A DNA stretch of 64,000 nt from Microbacterium sp. Nx66 (lineage in GTDB: Bacteria > Actinomycetota > Actinomycetes > Actinomycetales > Microbacteriaceae): assembly GCF_904066215.1 (NCBI RefSeq), contig NZ_LR880474.1, positions 2,852,001-2,916,000 on the forward strand, read 5' to 3'. The notes under the pieces were generated by a model, which searched no databases, was not told where the DNA came from, and saw only the letters and a list, made by a program, of their open reading frames with translations. This document shows positions 40,841 to 49,074 of this stretch, in pieces. How positions within the stretch are numbered: the stretch's first letter is position 1; each line of letters begins with the position of its first letter. A program made the translations under genes and the position numbers.

Positions 40841-41727
40841 CGGCCATGCGCGAGGGTCACGACGGACACCACGGACCGCCCGAGACGCCGGGCATCGACA
40901 CCGACGCCGTCGGAGGCGGGATCGATCTGCTCGCGCCGGTCGCGCTCGTCGCCCTCCTCGCCGCAGCCGTTCTCTATCTCGTCGGGTTGCGGCAGACCCG
41001 GGACCGCAGCCCCTGGCCTCGGCCGCGGACGGCCGCCTGGATGGCGGGTCTGCTCTGCGCCGGAGTCGGCATGGTCGGACCGTTCGCCGCCCTGGCCCAC
41101 AGCAGCTTCCCGGTGCACATGGCCGGGCACGTGCTCGTGGGGATGCTGGCGCCACTCCTCCTCGTGCTCGGGCGGCCGGTCACGCTGGCCCTGCGCGCCC
41201 TCCCCGTGCCGCGGGCGCGCACTCTGTCCCGAGTGCTGCGCAGCGGCCCGATCCGGGCGCTCACGCATCCGGTGGTCGCCGGCGCCCTCAATGTCGGCGG
41301 TCTCTGGCTCCTCTACGCCACACCGCTGTTCCCCCTGATGCACGCCTCACCATGGCTGCATGCCGCCGTGCATCTTCACGTGCTGCTGACCGGATACCTG
41401 TTCACGGCGAGCATCGTGGGGCTCGATCCGGATCCGCACCGCGCGTCGGTAACCGTGCGGGCCGGGGTCCTCATCGTCTTCGTCGCCGCGCACTCGATCC
41501 TCGCCAAGTGGCTGTGGGCCCACCCGCCCGCTGGCGTCGACGTCGGGGACGCTCGGATCGGCGCGGAGCTGATGTTCTACGCCGGTGACGCGGTGGACGT
41601 GCTGCTCATCGTGCTGCTGCTCCGACAGTGGTTCGTGGCGACCCGACCGCGGGATTCGGCTCAGCCGCAGAACGAGGAGAGCCCGTCGTGGAGGCGTTCG
41701 ATCGCCTCGACGGTCTCCGGAGCCTGA
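40837..41727 (+). CDS. CtaG-like cytochrome c oxidase assembly protein
   Basis: This 296-residue protein (GTG start; ATG three codons later possible) has a histidine-rich start (REGHDGHHGPPETPGID) and about seven membrane helices of the caa3_CtaG family, with SSFPVHMAGHVLVGMLAPLLLVLG, WLHAAVHLHVLLTGYLFTASIVGLDP and AHSILAKWLW (in part). It is thought to help insert copper in the oxidase. Genes of the oxidase itself are not in the window. The last 22 codons overlap the convergent lipoprotein gene by 67 bp, so its polar tail may be longer than that of relatives. Confidence 0.87.
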   Translation: MTAMREGHDGHHGPPETPGIDTDAVGGGIDLLAPVALVALLAAAVLYLVGLRQTRDRSPWPRPRTAAWMAGLLCAGVGMVGPFAALAHSSFPVHMAGHVLVGMLAPLLLVLGRPVTLALRALPVPRARTLSRVLRSGPIRALTHPVVAGALNVGGLWLLYATPLFPLMHASPWLHAAVHLHVLLTGYLFTASIVGLDPDPHRASVTVRAGVLIVFVAAHSILAKWLWAHPPAGVDVGDARIGAELMFYAGDAVDVLLIVLLLRQWFVATRPRDSAQPQNEESPSWRRSIASTVSGA

Positions 41728-42029
41728 AGGTCGGTCATGCCGCCGAGCTGATCGGCGCCGGAGCGGATGAGGTCGCCGAGCTGTCCGTCCATGCCGTCGG
41801 CGACGCGGTCGAGCGTGGCGACGAGGTCGTCGCGGGCGGCGTCGAGCTGCTCCGCGGACACGTCGCCCTGCGCGAGCAGCGCCTGGTACTGGGCGTATGC
41901 GTCATCGAGCGTGGCGCAGGTCTCCACGACCGGGACTCCGAACGCGTCTCCGGCAGCCTGAGTGACCTGGGCGCACCCGGCCAGAAGACCGGCGGCGAGC
42001 AGCAGGGGGACGATGGCGATTCGGCGCAT
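41661..42029 (-). CDS. Small lipoprotein, unknown function
   Basis: This 122-residue protein starts with a lipoprotein signal (MRRIAIVPLLLAAGLLAGC, lipobox LAGC, Cys19) followed by a helical domain with two further cysteines (residue 38 in VVETCATLDD and the penultimate residue of the protein), which may form a disulfide outside the membrane. I do not recognise the family. The C-terminal 22 codons lie opposite the end of the CtaG gene. Both frames look real: this one because of the signal and the conserved-looking terminal cysteine. Confidence 0.75.
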   Translation of the reverse strand: MRRIAIVPLLLAAGLLAGCAQVTQAAGDAFGVPVVETCATLDDAYAQYQALLAQGDVSAEQLDAARDDLVATLDRVADGMDGQLGDLIRSGADQLGGMTDLQAPETVEAIERLHDGLSSFCG

Positions 42030-42085
42030 GACCCGAGGGTAGCCGCGCCGCCTGGGGCGCGGCTGACCCTCGGGCGGTGCGGCGG

Positions 42086-42250
42086 TCAGCCGCCGGACGG
42101 GTTCTCGAGGGGCTTGCCCTCGTCGTCCGTCGTCTCACGCTCGAGCACGTCGTCGGTGCTCTCGCCGCTGTCGTCGGGAGCGCCGCCGGAGGCCGTGTCG
42201 GCTTCCTCGTCGGCGCCGGGAGTGCCCTGCGTGTTCTGGGGGTCGCTCAT
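42086..42250 (-). CDS. Small acidic hypothetical protein
   Basis: The frame encodes 54 residues (MSDPQNTQGTPGADEEADT ... NPSGG), acidic and without predicted fold. GAGGAGGAG stands six bases before the ATG, which is strong support for translation. A CAACCCCC octamer lies on the same strand 54 bp upstream of the ATG. Similar short acidic proteins are at 33.0 and 44.3 kb. No function is known to me. Confidence 0.65.
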   Translation of the reverse strand: MSDPQNTQGTPGADEEADTASGGAPDDSGESTDDVLERETTDDEGKPLENPSGG

Positions 42251-42356
42251 GCTCTCCTCCTCTGTTCGTTCCGACGACCGTATGCGCGCCGGCCCCGGCG
42301 ACGCAGGGGGTTGACCGGGGACACCGCGACGGCCACACTGCCGGCGCGCCGGGGCG

Positions 42357-43682
42357 TCATCCCTGCGTCCAGAGCCGTTCGATCGGTACCGTCCGTCCGA
42401 GAATGCGCTCGGCCGCGCGATGCCCGGAGAACACGGCCGCCGGCACGGTCGCCGGGTCGTCGGTCCAGGTGGCTTCGCCCGCCAGGTGCAGCACGCCGCC
42501 GACCGGGGTGGCGAGGTCGTCGTGATCCGCGGTGGTCGACCCGACCGTCATGTACGCGTAAGACCCGTGCGCGAACGGATCGTCCTGCCAGGCCGTGCGA
42601 TGCAGGCCGATCGGATCCGGGATCCCGTCCCCGTACAGCCGGCGGAGCTGGACCATGATCGAGGCCTGCACCTGGTCGTCGCTCCAGTCCCTCGTCGCGA
42701 CGGCCGCGGGCCCTGCGGCGAAGGTGAGCAGGAGCGGCTCGTCGTGCAGCGCCGTGAGGTCGTACCAGGAGTGCCACCACCGTGCCTCGGGCCCCTGCTG
42801 CCGGAACGCGTAGACCCCGTCTTCCCAGAACCGGGTGGGGAACCGCAGGAAGACCTTCTCGAAGGCGTTCATGCGCAGCCGTCCCAATGCCTCGGCGTTG
42901 ACGGGCGGCAGCGGAGGCACGATCTCCATGGTCCCGGACTGCAGCACGCCGACCGGGACCGTGACGACCGTCGTATCGCCGGAGAACTCCCCGCGCGAGG
43001 TCCGCGCCCAGACGCCGTCCTCGCTCCAGTCGACGCGGGTGACGATGTGCTCCAGCCGGACGTCCAGCCCTTCGGCGAGGCGCTCCGGGAGCACCCCGTA
43101 CCCGTCCGGGAACACGACCTCGTCGCCCGCGATCGCGTCGTCGTCGAGGCCATGCGCGGCGAGGTCCTCGATCCACGCCCCGTACTGCTCCTCGGCGCGA
43201 TGCTCCAGGTATTCACGCACTCGCTGTGCGCGGTCCGCGCTCCACTGCCGGCGTGAGAGCACCTGGTCCGTGACGTCGCGGTAGGAGGCCTCGGGGCCGG
43301 AGGCGGCGATGACAGCCGGCAGCGCCTCGTCCACCGCGTGGACATCCGCGGCGAAGGCGCGCGCCTCCTCCGCCGAGAGCGGGCGACCGTCGGGACCGTG
43401 ATACGCGATCGGCCGGCTGTCCACCTGGAACCCGCCGACGGTGAACTCCACGGTCCGCATGCCGAAGGCCTCGGCGGCGGCAGCCACCGGGCTGCCGTCG
43501 ACACCGTGGATCCACGAGGCGCCGAGATCGACGATGCCGTCGGTCCGGTCCGTATGCACCCGGCCGCCGACCCGGTCGCGCGCTTCGAGCACCACGACCG
43601 TCCGCCCCTCGCCCTGCAGCAGCCGCGCAGCGGTCAAGCCCGCCACGCCCGCGCCCACGATCACCGCGTCGACCTGCTCCAT
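42357..43682 (-). CDS. Flavin monoamine oxidase family protein
   Basis: This 441-residue FAD enzyme oxidises amines to imines/aldehydes. The dinucleotide motif VIVGAGVAGLTAARLL starts at residue 6, followed by VLEARDRVGGRVHT, LGASWIHGVDGSP near the flavin, and the C-terminal FAD-contact region VLHLAGEATWTDDPATVPAAVFSGHRAAERI. The set matches polyamine/monoamine oxidases. The ATG at 43682 is preceded by GAGGGGC. It stands alone; a substrate such as putrescine, tyramine or an N-acetylpolyamine cannot be distinguished. Confidence 0.92.
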   Translation of the reverse strand: MEQVDAVIVGAGVAGLTAARLLQGEGRTVVVLEARDRVGGRVHTDRTDGIVDLGASWIHGVDGSPVAAAAEAFGMRTVEFTVGGFQVDSRPIAYHGPDGRPLSAEEARAFAADVHAVDEALPAVIAASGPEASYRDVTDQVLSRRQWSADRAQRVREYLEHRAEEQYGAWIEDLAAHGLDDDAIAGDEVVFPDGYGVLPERLAEGLDVRLEHIVTRVDWSEDGVWARTSRGEFSGDTTVVTVPVGVLQSGTMEIVPPLPPVNAEALGRLRMNAFEKVFLRFPTRFWEDGVYAFRQQGPEARWWHSWYDLTALHDEPLLLTFAAGPAAVATRDWSDDQVQASIMVQLRRLYGDGIPDPIGLHRTAWQDDPFAHGSYAYMTVGSTTADHDDLATPVGGVLHLAGEATWTDDPATVPAAVFSGHRAAERILGRTVPIERLWTQG

Positions 43683-43771
43683 GCGCCCCTCCTCGCAGCC
43701 CCGCCGCACGGAGCCGTGCCCCGACGATAGCCCAGGCGGGCGGGCATCGACAGGGTGGCGGGGCCTCTGCG

Positions 43772-44146
43772 TCAGGCGGCGTGCTGGATGACCCCGAGCA
43801 GGGTGCCGTCAGGGTCGAAGAACTTCAGGAAGAGAGCGAAGCCGCCGTCGTCGAAGCTCACGACATCGACGCCCTCTGCCGCGAACCGCTCCGCGAGGGC
43901 GTGGACCTCGGTCGTGCGCAGGAAGAAGATCGGCCGCTCCTCCCCCGCCACCGTCAGCTTCATCGGCGCGTGCCCCGGCGCTTCCCAGAGCATGAGGTCC
44001 GGGCCACCCTCGGCCCGGAGCATGGCGCTCGTGCCGTAGTCGGTGAGGACGCGGAAGCCGAGCAGGCGCTGGTACCACGCGATGGACGCGGCCAGATCGG
44101 CGACGGGCAGCTGGATGTGGTCGAGTCCGGTGAGGACGGATGCCAT
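43772..44146 (-). CDS. VOC family protein (glyoxalase/bleomycin-resistance fold)
   Basis: This 124-residue protein has the vicinal-oxygen-chelate fold: LDHIQLPVADLAASIAWYQRLLGF, MLRAEGGPDLMLWEA, FFLRTTEVHALAERFAAEGVDVVSFDDGGFALFLKFFDPDGTLLGVIQ (in part). A metal histidine in LDHIQL, and the pattern FFDPDGTLLGV, fit dioxygenase/glyoxalase relatives. It stands alone with GGAGGG before the ATG. Substrate unknown. Confidence 0.9.
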   Translation of the reverse strand: MASVLTGLDHIQLPVADLAASIAWYQRLLGFRVLTDYGTSAMLRAEGGPDLMLWEAPGHAPMKLTVAGEERPIFFLRTTEVHALAERFAAEGVDVVSFDDGGFALFLKFFDPDGTLLGVIQHAA

Positions 44147-44259
44147 GTGGGAAACCCTCCGTGGTCGTGTCCGTTCACCGTAGCGCTCCCCACCGACCAC
44201 ACCGCCGACCGGATGACAACCCCCTGGGCGCTGCAGGCGGAACAGCGCACCCTGGGTCC

Positions 44260-44466
44260 ATGAGCCACCACCCCGATGACATCAAGCAGCCCCTGGACCA
44301 CCTCCCCCCGGCGGATGAGCGGGACAAGGCCGTCGAGATCGACGAGCCGCACTATCCGACGTCCGGCGCACCCGCCGACAGCCCGGACGTGACGCCGGAG
44401 ACGGCGGCAGAGCCGGACAAGCCGAACCGCCACGGCGTGGACAAGCTTCCGCCCACGTCGCGCTGA
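44260..44466 (+). CDS. Small hydrophilic hypothetical protein
   Basis: The frame encodes 68 residues rich in Pro, Asp, Glu and His (MSHHPDDIKQPLDHLPPADE ... VDKLPPTSR), probably disordered. CAACCCCC lies 35 bp before the ATG. Codon usage fits a real gene (third positions mostly G or C). It is followed by the SoxR gene with its operator 15 bp after the stop. No family recognised. Confidence 0.6.
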   Translation: MSHHPDDIKQPLDHLPPADERDKAVEIDEPHYPTSGAPADSPDVTPETAAEPDKPNRHGVDKLPPTSR

Positions 44467-44481
44467 CCCGTTCCGCCCGTT

Positions 44482-44499
44482 CCTCAACTATTGTTGAGG
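44482..44499. promoter_or_regulatory. SoxR operator (sox box)
   Basis: CCTCAAC-TATT-GTTGAGG is an 18-bp dyad with perfect 7-bp arms, very close to the SoxR binding site described at soxS in E. coli (CCTCAAG-TTAA-CTTGAGG). It lies 18 bp before the soxR ATG, which suggests autoregulation. Confidence 0.88.
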
Positions 44500-44517
44500 T
44501 CTACGGAAGGGCGGCGG

Positions 44518-44952
44518 ATGGAACCCGACGATCTCCTCCCGATCGGAGAGGTCACCCGACGCACGGGCGTCGCCCCCTCCGCGCTGCACTTCTACGAGCA
44601 GCTCGGTCTCATCGCCTCGACGCGCACGCCCGGCAACCAGCGGCGATATCGCCGACACATGCTGCGCCGGATCTCCATCATCGTCGTGGCCAAGCGCATC
44701 GGCATCCCGCTCAGCGAGGTGCAGGAGCTCTTCCAGACCCTGCCCGTGGACGCGCCGCCCTCGCACGGCGACTGGCGCCGCGTGGCCAAACGCTGGCGCG
44801 CCGAGCTCGAGGAGCGACGGACGCAGCTCGAGCATCTGCAGCGCGAGCTCGCGGGCTGCATCGGTTGCGGCTGCCTGTCCCTCAAGGCCTGCCGCCTGCT
44901 GAACCCCGAGGACGCCTTGGGCGAGAACGGTCCCGGCCCTCGCCGCATCTGA
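44518..44952 (+). CDS. soxR: Redox-sensitive MerR-type regulator SoxR
   Basis: This 144-residue regulator senses redox-active compounds via a 2Fe-2S cluster. The N-terminal MerR helix-turn-helix (residues 6-40: PIGEVTRRTGVAPSALHFYEQLGLI in part) is followed by the dimerisation helix and the cluster motif CIGCGCLSLKAC. The start ATG has GGAAGGG upstream. A sox box lies just before the gene. No target other than soxR itself is in the window: the genes around it are not redox-cycling pumps, so its regulon must lie elsewhere. Confidence 0.96.
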   Translation: MEPDDLLPIGEVTRRTGVAPSALHFYEQLGLIASTRTPGNQRRYRRHMLRRISIIVVAKRIGIPLSEVQELFQTLPVDAPPSHGDWRRVAKRWRAELEERRTQLEHLQRELAGCIGCGCLSLKACRLLNPEDALGENGPGPRRI

Positions 44953-45102
44953 GACCGGGGACCTCCGCCGCGACCGCTGGACGAAGGTGGGGTGTTGCGA
45001 ATCCGGGATAGGTGAGACCGTAGAGATATCCCCACCAGCGATCAGCGTGGTTGCGCCTCTTGGCAACGGGTTCCTGTGGTGATGGAACGAAGGATCCATC
45101 CA

Positions 45103-45441
45103 ATGGGCAAGTTCATCTACGAGGGCGGTCCGAAGGTCGAGATCGAGGACCGCGCTCTCACACATATCCAGCTCGTCATGATGACGAAGCTCCGGCGCGG
45201 AGAGCCGATGCCGTTCTCGTGGAAGGAAGACGCCTCCGTCGGCGGCGGCCGGACGACAGTCTGGGTGCACGCGAACGCGAACATCGTGTTCAAGTTCTTC
45301 GGCAGCAGGCCCCCGGCCATCAACCGGCGGTGGGTGGACGCTCTGGCGTACACCGCGAACACGACGAACGGTCTGTACCTGGTGCCGGAGCCGACCGAGA
45401 CGAGCAGTGCCTCCCGGCAGCTCGCGGACCTCACCGTCTGA
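45103..45441 (+). CDS. DUF7882-like small protein of Microbacteriaceae
   Basis: This 112-residue protein begins MGKFIYEGGPKVEIEDRAL and contains LRRGEPMPFSWKEDASVGGGRTTVWVHANANIVFKF (read in part), a pattern I recall from a short family widespread in Microbacteriaceae and often misnamed ATP-dependent DNA ligase. It is far too short to be a ligase and lacks the KxDG motif. The fold and function are unknown; multiple paralogues per genome are usual. It ends 39 bp from the convergent kinase gene. Confidence 0.8.
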   Translation: MGKFIYEGGPKVEIEDRALTHIQLVMMTKLRRGEPMPFSWKEDASVGGGRTTVWVHANANIVFKFFGSRPPAINRRWVDALAYTANTTNGLYLVPEPTETSSASRQLADLTV

Positions 45442-45480
45442 CACCGGCTCCGCCGACGCGGAGGTCGCAGGCCCGAGGAC

Positions 45481-46929
45481 TCAGTCCTCGAGGTCGGCGT
45501 CCTCCGCTTCCGCTTCCTCCGCCTCCTCCTGGGCCTTCTCCGCCTCCTTCTCGGCGCGCTCCTGAGCCTTCTCGGCCTTCTTCTGCGCGTCCTCCTCGGC
45601 CTTCCGCTGCTCCTCGGCGGCCTTCTGCGTGGCCTTCTCCGCGGCCTCCTGAGCCTTCTCCGCCTTCTTGTCGGCCGGCACGCCGGGCCCGGGTTCCGGT
45701 GCCGCGGGCGGAGCCTCGGCCGGTGTCGACGGCTCTTCCCCGTCTTCCGGGACGGTCACGGGCACCACGACTGCCGGCGTGGGCGATGAACGAGGGCTCG
45801 GCTCGGTGTCGACAGGCGTCACCGCGGGATTCGGGTTGAGTGCCCCCGCCGCCCAGAGCGTTCCGGCGACGGTGAGCGCCACCGCGACCGCGACCGCGCC
45901 GGTCAGGAGCCCGCGGCGCCGCCGGACGCGCTGCGTGCGAGGGGCCTGGGCGCGGAGCATCGCCCCCTCGGCAGACGGACGAACGGGAAGCACGCGGGTC
46001 TGCGTCGGGGGCGCGGAGGGGCCGGTCGGTGTCCGATCCGCGAATGCTGCGGCGGCGATGGGGGCCGGCACCGGCGGGCGGGGCGGCAGCGAAGGATCCT
46101 GTGCGAGCGCGGACACCGCCGCGAAGACGCCGGCGGCGCTCGGCCGGTCCTCGGGATCCGTGGCGGTCATCCGCTGGAGCAGCGCGGACCACGCCGGACC
46201 CACGGATTCCGGGATCGTAGGCGGCTCGATCAGGCGGGCCAGGGTGGCCCCGATCCCCTCCGCCTCGGCGAACGCGCGCTCTCCGGTGAGCGCTTCGCGC
46301 AGGACCAGCCCCAGTGCGTAGATGTCGGCGGCGGGCGCCGGCGCCGCGCCGTTCAACTGCTCCGGCGCCAGGTACGCCGCGGTCCCGATCACCGTCCCCG
46401 GAGACGTCAGCCGGGCCGCGTCCACGAGCACCGAGATCCCGAAGTCGGCGAGCTTCGCGCCCGATCGGCTCCCGGCGAGAGAGCGACCCGTGAGCAGGAC
46501 GTTGGAGGGCTTGATGTCGCGGTGCACGATGCCCGCGCCGTGCACGACGTGCAGGGCCTCCGCCAGGTCGGCAGCCAGCGCCGCCACCTCGTCCGAAGGA
46601 AGCGGCCCCTGGGCGATCCGCGCCGCGAGGGTCGGCCCGTCGATGAACTCCATGACCAGGTACTCGGCCCGCCCGGGATGCAGCTGCGCGTCGTACAGCG
46701 TGACCAGCGCGGGATGGTTGAGTGAGGCGAGGACGGTCATCTCGCCACGAGCGCGCTCGGACGCGGCCCCCTCCTCCGTCTCCGCACGCAGCATCTTGAT
46801 GGCCACTGTGCGCCCGAGCAGCGAGTCCTCGGCGCGGTACACCCGCGCCATCCCGCCCTGCCCGACGCACTCCCGGAGGTGGTAGCGACCATCGAGCAGC
46901 GCCTCCGTGGGAAGCGAGTCATCCGTCAT
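45481..46929 (-). CDS. Hanks-type Ser/Thr protein kinase with charged extracytoplasmic helix
   Basis: This 482-residue membrane kinase has a full kinase domain (about 12-275): glycine loop GQGGMARVY, AIKML lysine, HRDIKPSNVLL, DFGIS, AYLAPEQ, and ADIYALGLVL. After a proline-rich juxtamembrane part comes one membrane helix (about 342-362). The outer part has no PASTA repeats; instead about 70 residues of Lys/Glu/Ala/Gln-rich sequence form one long predicted charged helix ending EDADLED. AGGAGG precedes the ATG at 46929. It could read cell-wall state or simply span the wall. Confidence 0.93.
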   Translation of the reverse strand: MTDDSLPTEALLDGRYHLRECVGQGGMARVYRAEDSLLGRTVAIKMLRAETEEGAASERARGEMTVLASLNHPALVTLYDAQLHPGRAEYLVMEFIDGPTLAARIAQGPLPSDEVAALAADLAEALHVVHGAGIVHRDIKPSNVLLTGRSLAGSRSGAKLADFGISVLVDAARLTSPGTVIGTAAYLAPEQLNGAAPAPAADIYALGLVLREALTGERAFAEAEGIGATLARLIEPPTIPESVGPAWSALLQRMTATDPEDRPSAAGVFAAVSALAQDPSLPPRPPVPAPIAAAAFADRTPTGPSAPPTQTRVLPVRPSAEGAMLRAQAPRTQRVRRRRGLLTGAVAVAVALTVAGTLWAAGALNPNPAVTPVDTEPSPRSSPTPAVVVPVTVPEDGEEPSTPAEAPPAAPEPGPGVPADKKAEKAQEAAEKATQKAAEEQRKAEEDAQKKAEKAQERAEKEAEKAQEEAEEAEAEDADLED

Positions 46930-47061
46930 CGTCGAGTCCTCCTGCCACGGCGTCGGGAGCGCCACGGCGAGGCCACTCTAGAAGCGTGGCCGGAGGTCGT
47001 CTCGGGCCTTGACAGCGGGGCGGTCGATCGGGAGGTCCTCGCCCGCGGGAGAATGGGACAT

Positions 47062-48462
47062 ATGCCCGCGCGTTCCCCTCAGCGACTGCTCCACTCCGTC
47101 CGCCGGCTGCTGCACACCGATCCGTCCACCGTCGCCCACACCGAGGCGATGCCCGTGATCGACGAGCACACCGTCCCGCGGGTCCTCGATCTCGCGACGC
47201 GCATCGGGGAGTCGATGTTCGCGGTCGGCGCCTCCGCCCACGAGGTCACGCTCGCGATCACCCGCGTGTGCGAGGCCTATGGACTCAAGGGCGTGCAGGT
47301 CGACGTGACCTACAACTCGATCACGGTCTCCTTCCATCTCAGCGGGGAGGTGTGGCCGGAGACCCTCGTCCGCGTGGTCCGCGTCGCCGCCCCGGACCAC
47401 GCCAAGCTGCAGCGCGTGCAGGCGCTCGTGGCCGACATCGACGGCGGCCTGGACCTGGAATCCGCGCGCACCGCCTTCCGCGTCATCCGCCGCGTGCCCT
47501 TCCGCTATCAGCAGCCCGTGGTGATCGTCGCACGGGCGCTCCTCGCGGTCGGGGTGAGCATCATGCTCGGGGCCTCTCCGCTCATCGTGGGTCTCACGTT
47601 CGTCGCGGCCCTGGGGGCGGCGCTCACCCAGGCGGGCCTCGCCCGGCTGCGGGTGCCGCTGTTCTTCAGCCAGATCGCCGGGGGCCTCGTCACCACGGTC
47701 GTCGCGGTGGCTGTCTCGGCGCTCGGCAGCGCGGGGATCGAACCGTTCGTCGGCATCCGTCCGTCGATCATCGTCGCCTCGGGCATCGTGCTCATGCTCG
47801 CCGGGCTCACCGTGGTGGGCGCGGCGCAGGACGCCATCGACGGCTTCGCGCTCACCGCCGGCGGGCGCATCCTCGACCTGACGATGCAGACGCTCGGCGT
47901 GGTGATCGGCATCCTCGTCGGGCTGGAGCTCGGTGGCGTGCTGGGCTTCACGATGGAGCTCCCGGACGACCCGGCGCCGTTCGGTCCCCTGCTCAACCAG
48001 TTCGCGGGGGCCATCATCATCGCGGTCGCGGTGGCCGTGTTCAACGGCGCCGGGATCCGCATCATCCTCGTCAGCGCCCTGCTCAGCGCCGTCACCCTCG
48101 CCGGGTACGCGGGCACCGTCGCGCTCCAGCTGCACCCGGCCGCGGCGAGCGCGGTCGGAGCATTGCTGGCGAGCTTCATCGGCATGCTCATCGCACACAA
48201 CCTGCACGTGCCCTCGGTCGCGGTGACGACGGCGGCGATCGTCCCGCTCGTCCCCGGCGTCGCGGTCTTCCAGGGCCTGCTCGAGGTCGTGCACGCGGCG
48301 GGCACCTCCACCGGGATGCTGACCGTGGGCGGATCGCTCATCGACGCCGCCGTGATCGGCATCGCCCTCGCCTCCGGCGCCTCCCTCGGGCTCTACCTCG
48401 GAACGCCGGTGCGGGCGACTCTCGCCGGGGTGGCGAAGACCAGGGCGCGCGTGCGCCGCTGA
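47062..48462 (+). CDS. ThrE-type threonine/serine exporter
   Basis: This 466-residue protein joins the soluble N-terminal ThrE domain (about 30-170; RIGESMFAVGASAHEVTLAITRVCEAYGL, YNSITVSFH in part) to about ten membrane helices (175-455; PFFFSQIAGG-like LFFSQIAGGLVTT, AAIVPLVPGVAVFQGL). ThrE of Corynebacterium glutamicum exports L-threonine and L-serine. The ATG at 47062 has GGGAGA nine bases upstream and is preferred to that at 47053. It is divergent from the kinase gene. Confidence 0.93.
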   Translation: MPARSPQRLLHSVRRLLHTDPSTVAHTEAMPVIDEHTVPRVLDLATRIGESMFAVGASAHEVTLAITRVCEAYGLKGVQVDVTYNSITVSFHLSGEVWPETLVRVVRVAAPDHAKLQRVQALVADIDGGLDLESARTAFRVIRRVPFRYQQPVVIVARALLAVGVSIMLGASPLIVGLTFVAALGAALTQAGLARLRVPLFFSQIAGGLVTTVVAVAVSALGSAGIEPFVGIRPSIIVASGIVLMLAGLTVVGAAQDAIDGFALTAGGRILDLTMQTLGVVIGILVGLELGGVLGFTMELPDDPAPFGPLLNQFAGAIIIAVAVAVFNGAGIRIILVSALLSAVTLAGYAGTVALQLHPAAASAVGALLASFIGMLIAHNLHVPSVAVTTAAIVPLVPGVAVFQGLLEVVHAAGTSTGMLTVGGSLIDAAVIGIALASGASLGLYLGTPVRATLAGVAKTRARVRR

Positions 48463-48472
48463 CCCGACGGCG

Positions 48473-48988
48473 TCATCCCGTCGAGGAGTCGGCGGCGAGG
48501 TCGAGCACCCACTCGTTGACCGTGAGCTCGGCCCCGCGGAAGTCCTCCGTGATCGTTCCCCGGCGAGTGAACCCGCCGCGACGACACACGGCGTTCGACG
48601 CGGGGTTGTCGACCGCGGGGAACGCGAGCAGGAGCCGCCCGTCCCCCACTCGACCACGGAGCACGTCGACGAGCAGAGCGAGAGCGCGGGCGGCCACCCG
48701 CCGGCCCTGCGCGGCAGGCAGCACGAACCAGCCGGTCTCCCACGCGGGCTCGTCCTGCCACGTGATCCGCCACGCGCCGATCGAGCCGAGAGGCTGCCCC
48801 TCGTCGTCGATGATCGCGAACATCAGGGCCTCGCCGTCTGCGACGAGACGCAGGTACCTCTCGTGACGCGCCTGCACCTCCGCCGCGCTCTCCGGCCCGT
48901 TGAGGTGCACCGTCATCTCCGGGGTGTTCGCCGCCCGCAGGAGAGGGAGATCGTCGGCCGACCAGGGCCGGAGGCTCAGTGTGTCCAC
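48473..48988 (-). CDS. GNAT family N-acetyltransferase (RimJ/RimL-like)
   Basis: This 171-residue protein has the GNAT fold of the RimJ-like branch: LSLRPWSADDLPLLRAANTPEM, GSIGAWRITWQDEPAWETGWFVLPAAQGRRVAARAL (acetyl-CoA binding with Q-x-x-G-R-R/V), NPASNAVCRRGGFTRRGT (in part). It acetylates amino groups of proteins or small molecules. The GTG start at 48988 has no strong Shine-Dalgarno. It converges on the ThrE gene (10 bp between ends). Confidence 0.9.
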   Translation of the reverse strand: MDTLSLRPWSADDLPLLRAANTPEMTVHLNGPESAAEVQARHERYLRLVADGEALMFAIIDDEGQPLGSIGAWRITWQDEPAWETGWFVLPAAQGRRVAARALALLVDVLRGRVGDGRLLLAFPAVDNPASNAVCRRGGFTRRGTITEDFRGAELTVNEWVLDLAADSSTG

Positions 48989-49027
48989 GCGCGCAGCCTT
49001 GCACGCCCCACCGACACCGGAGACGAC

Positions 49028-49065
49028 GATGCGCCCGCCGCGGGCGGATCCACGGCGGGCGCATC
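49028..49065. terminator. Terminator hairpin after the DUF1269 gene
   Basis: GATGCGCCCGCCG pairs perfectly with CGGCGGGCGCATC (13 bp) around a 12-base loop, 9 bp after the stop of the minus-strand DUF1269 gene. Confidence 0.82.
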
Positions 49066-49074
49066 AGTGGGCGG

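Noticed and set aside
45103..45441. ATP-dependent DNA ligase
   Set aside because: Similar short proteins carry this name in databases, but 112 residues cannot hold a ligase and the KxDG nucleotidyl motif is missing.
45474..45489. Terminator at the end of the kinase gene
   Set aside because: The dyad CGAGGACT-C-AGTCCTCG overlaps the kinase stop codon and has a single-base loop, so it cannot form a normal hairpin there.
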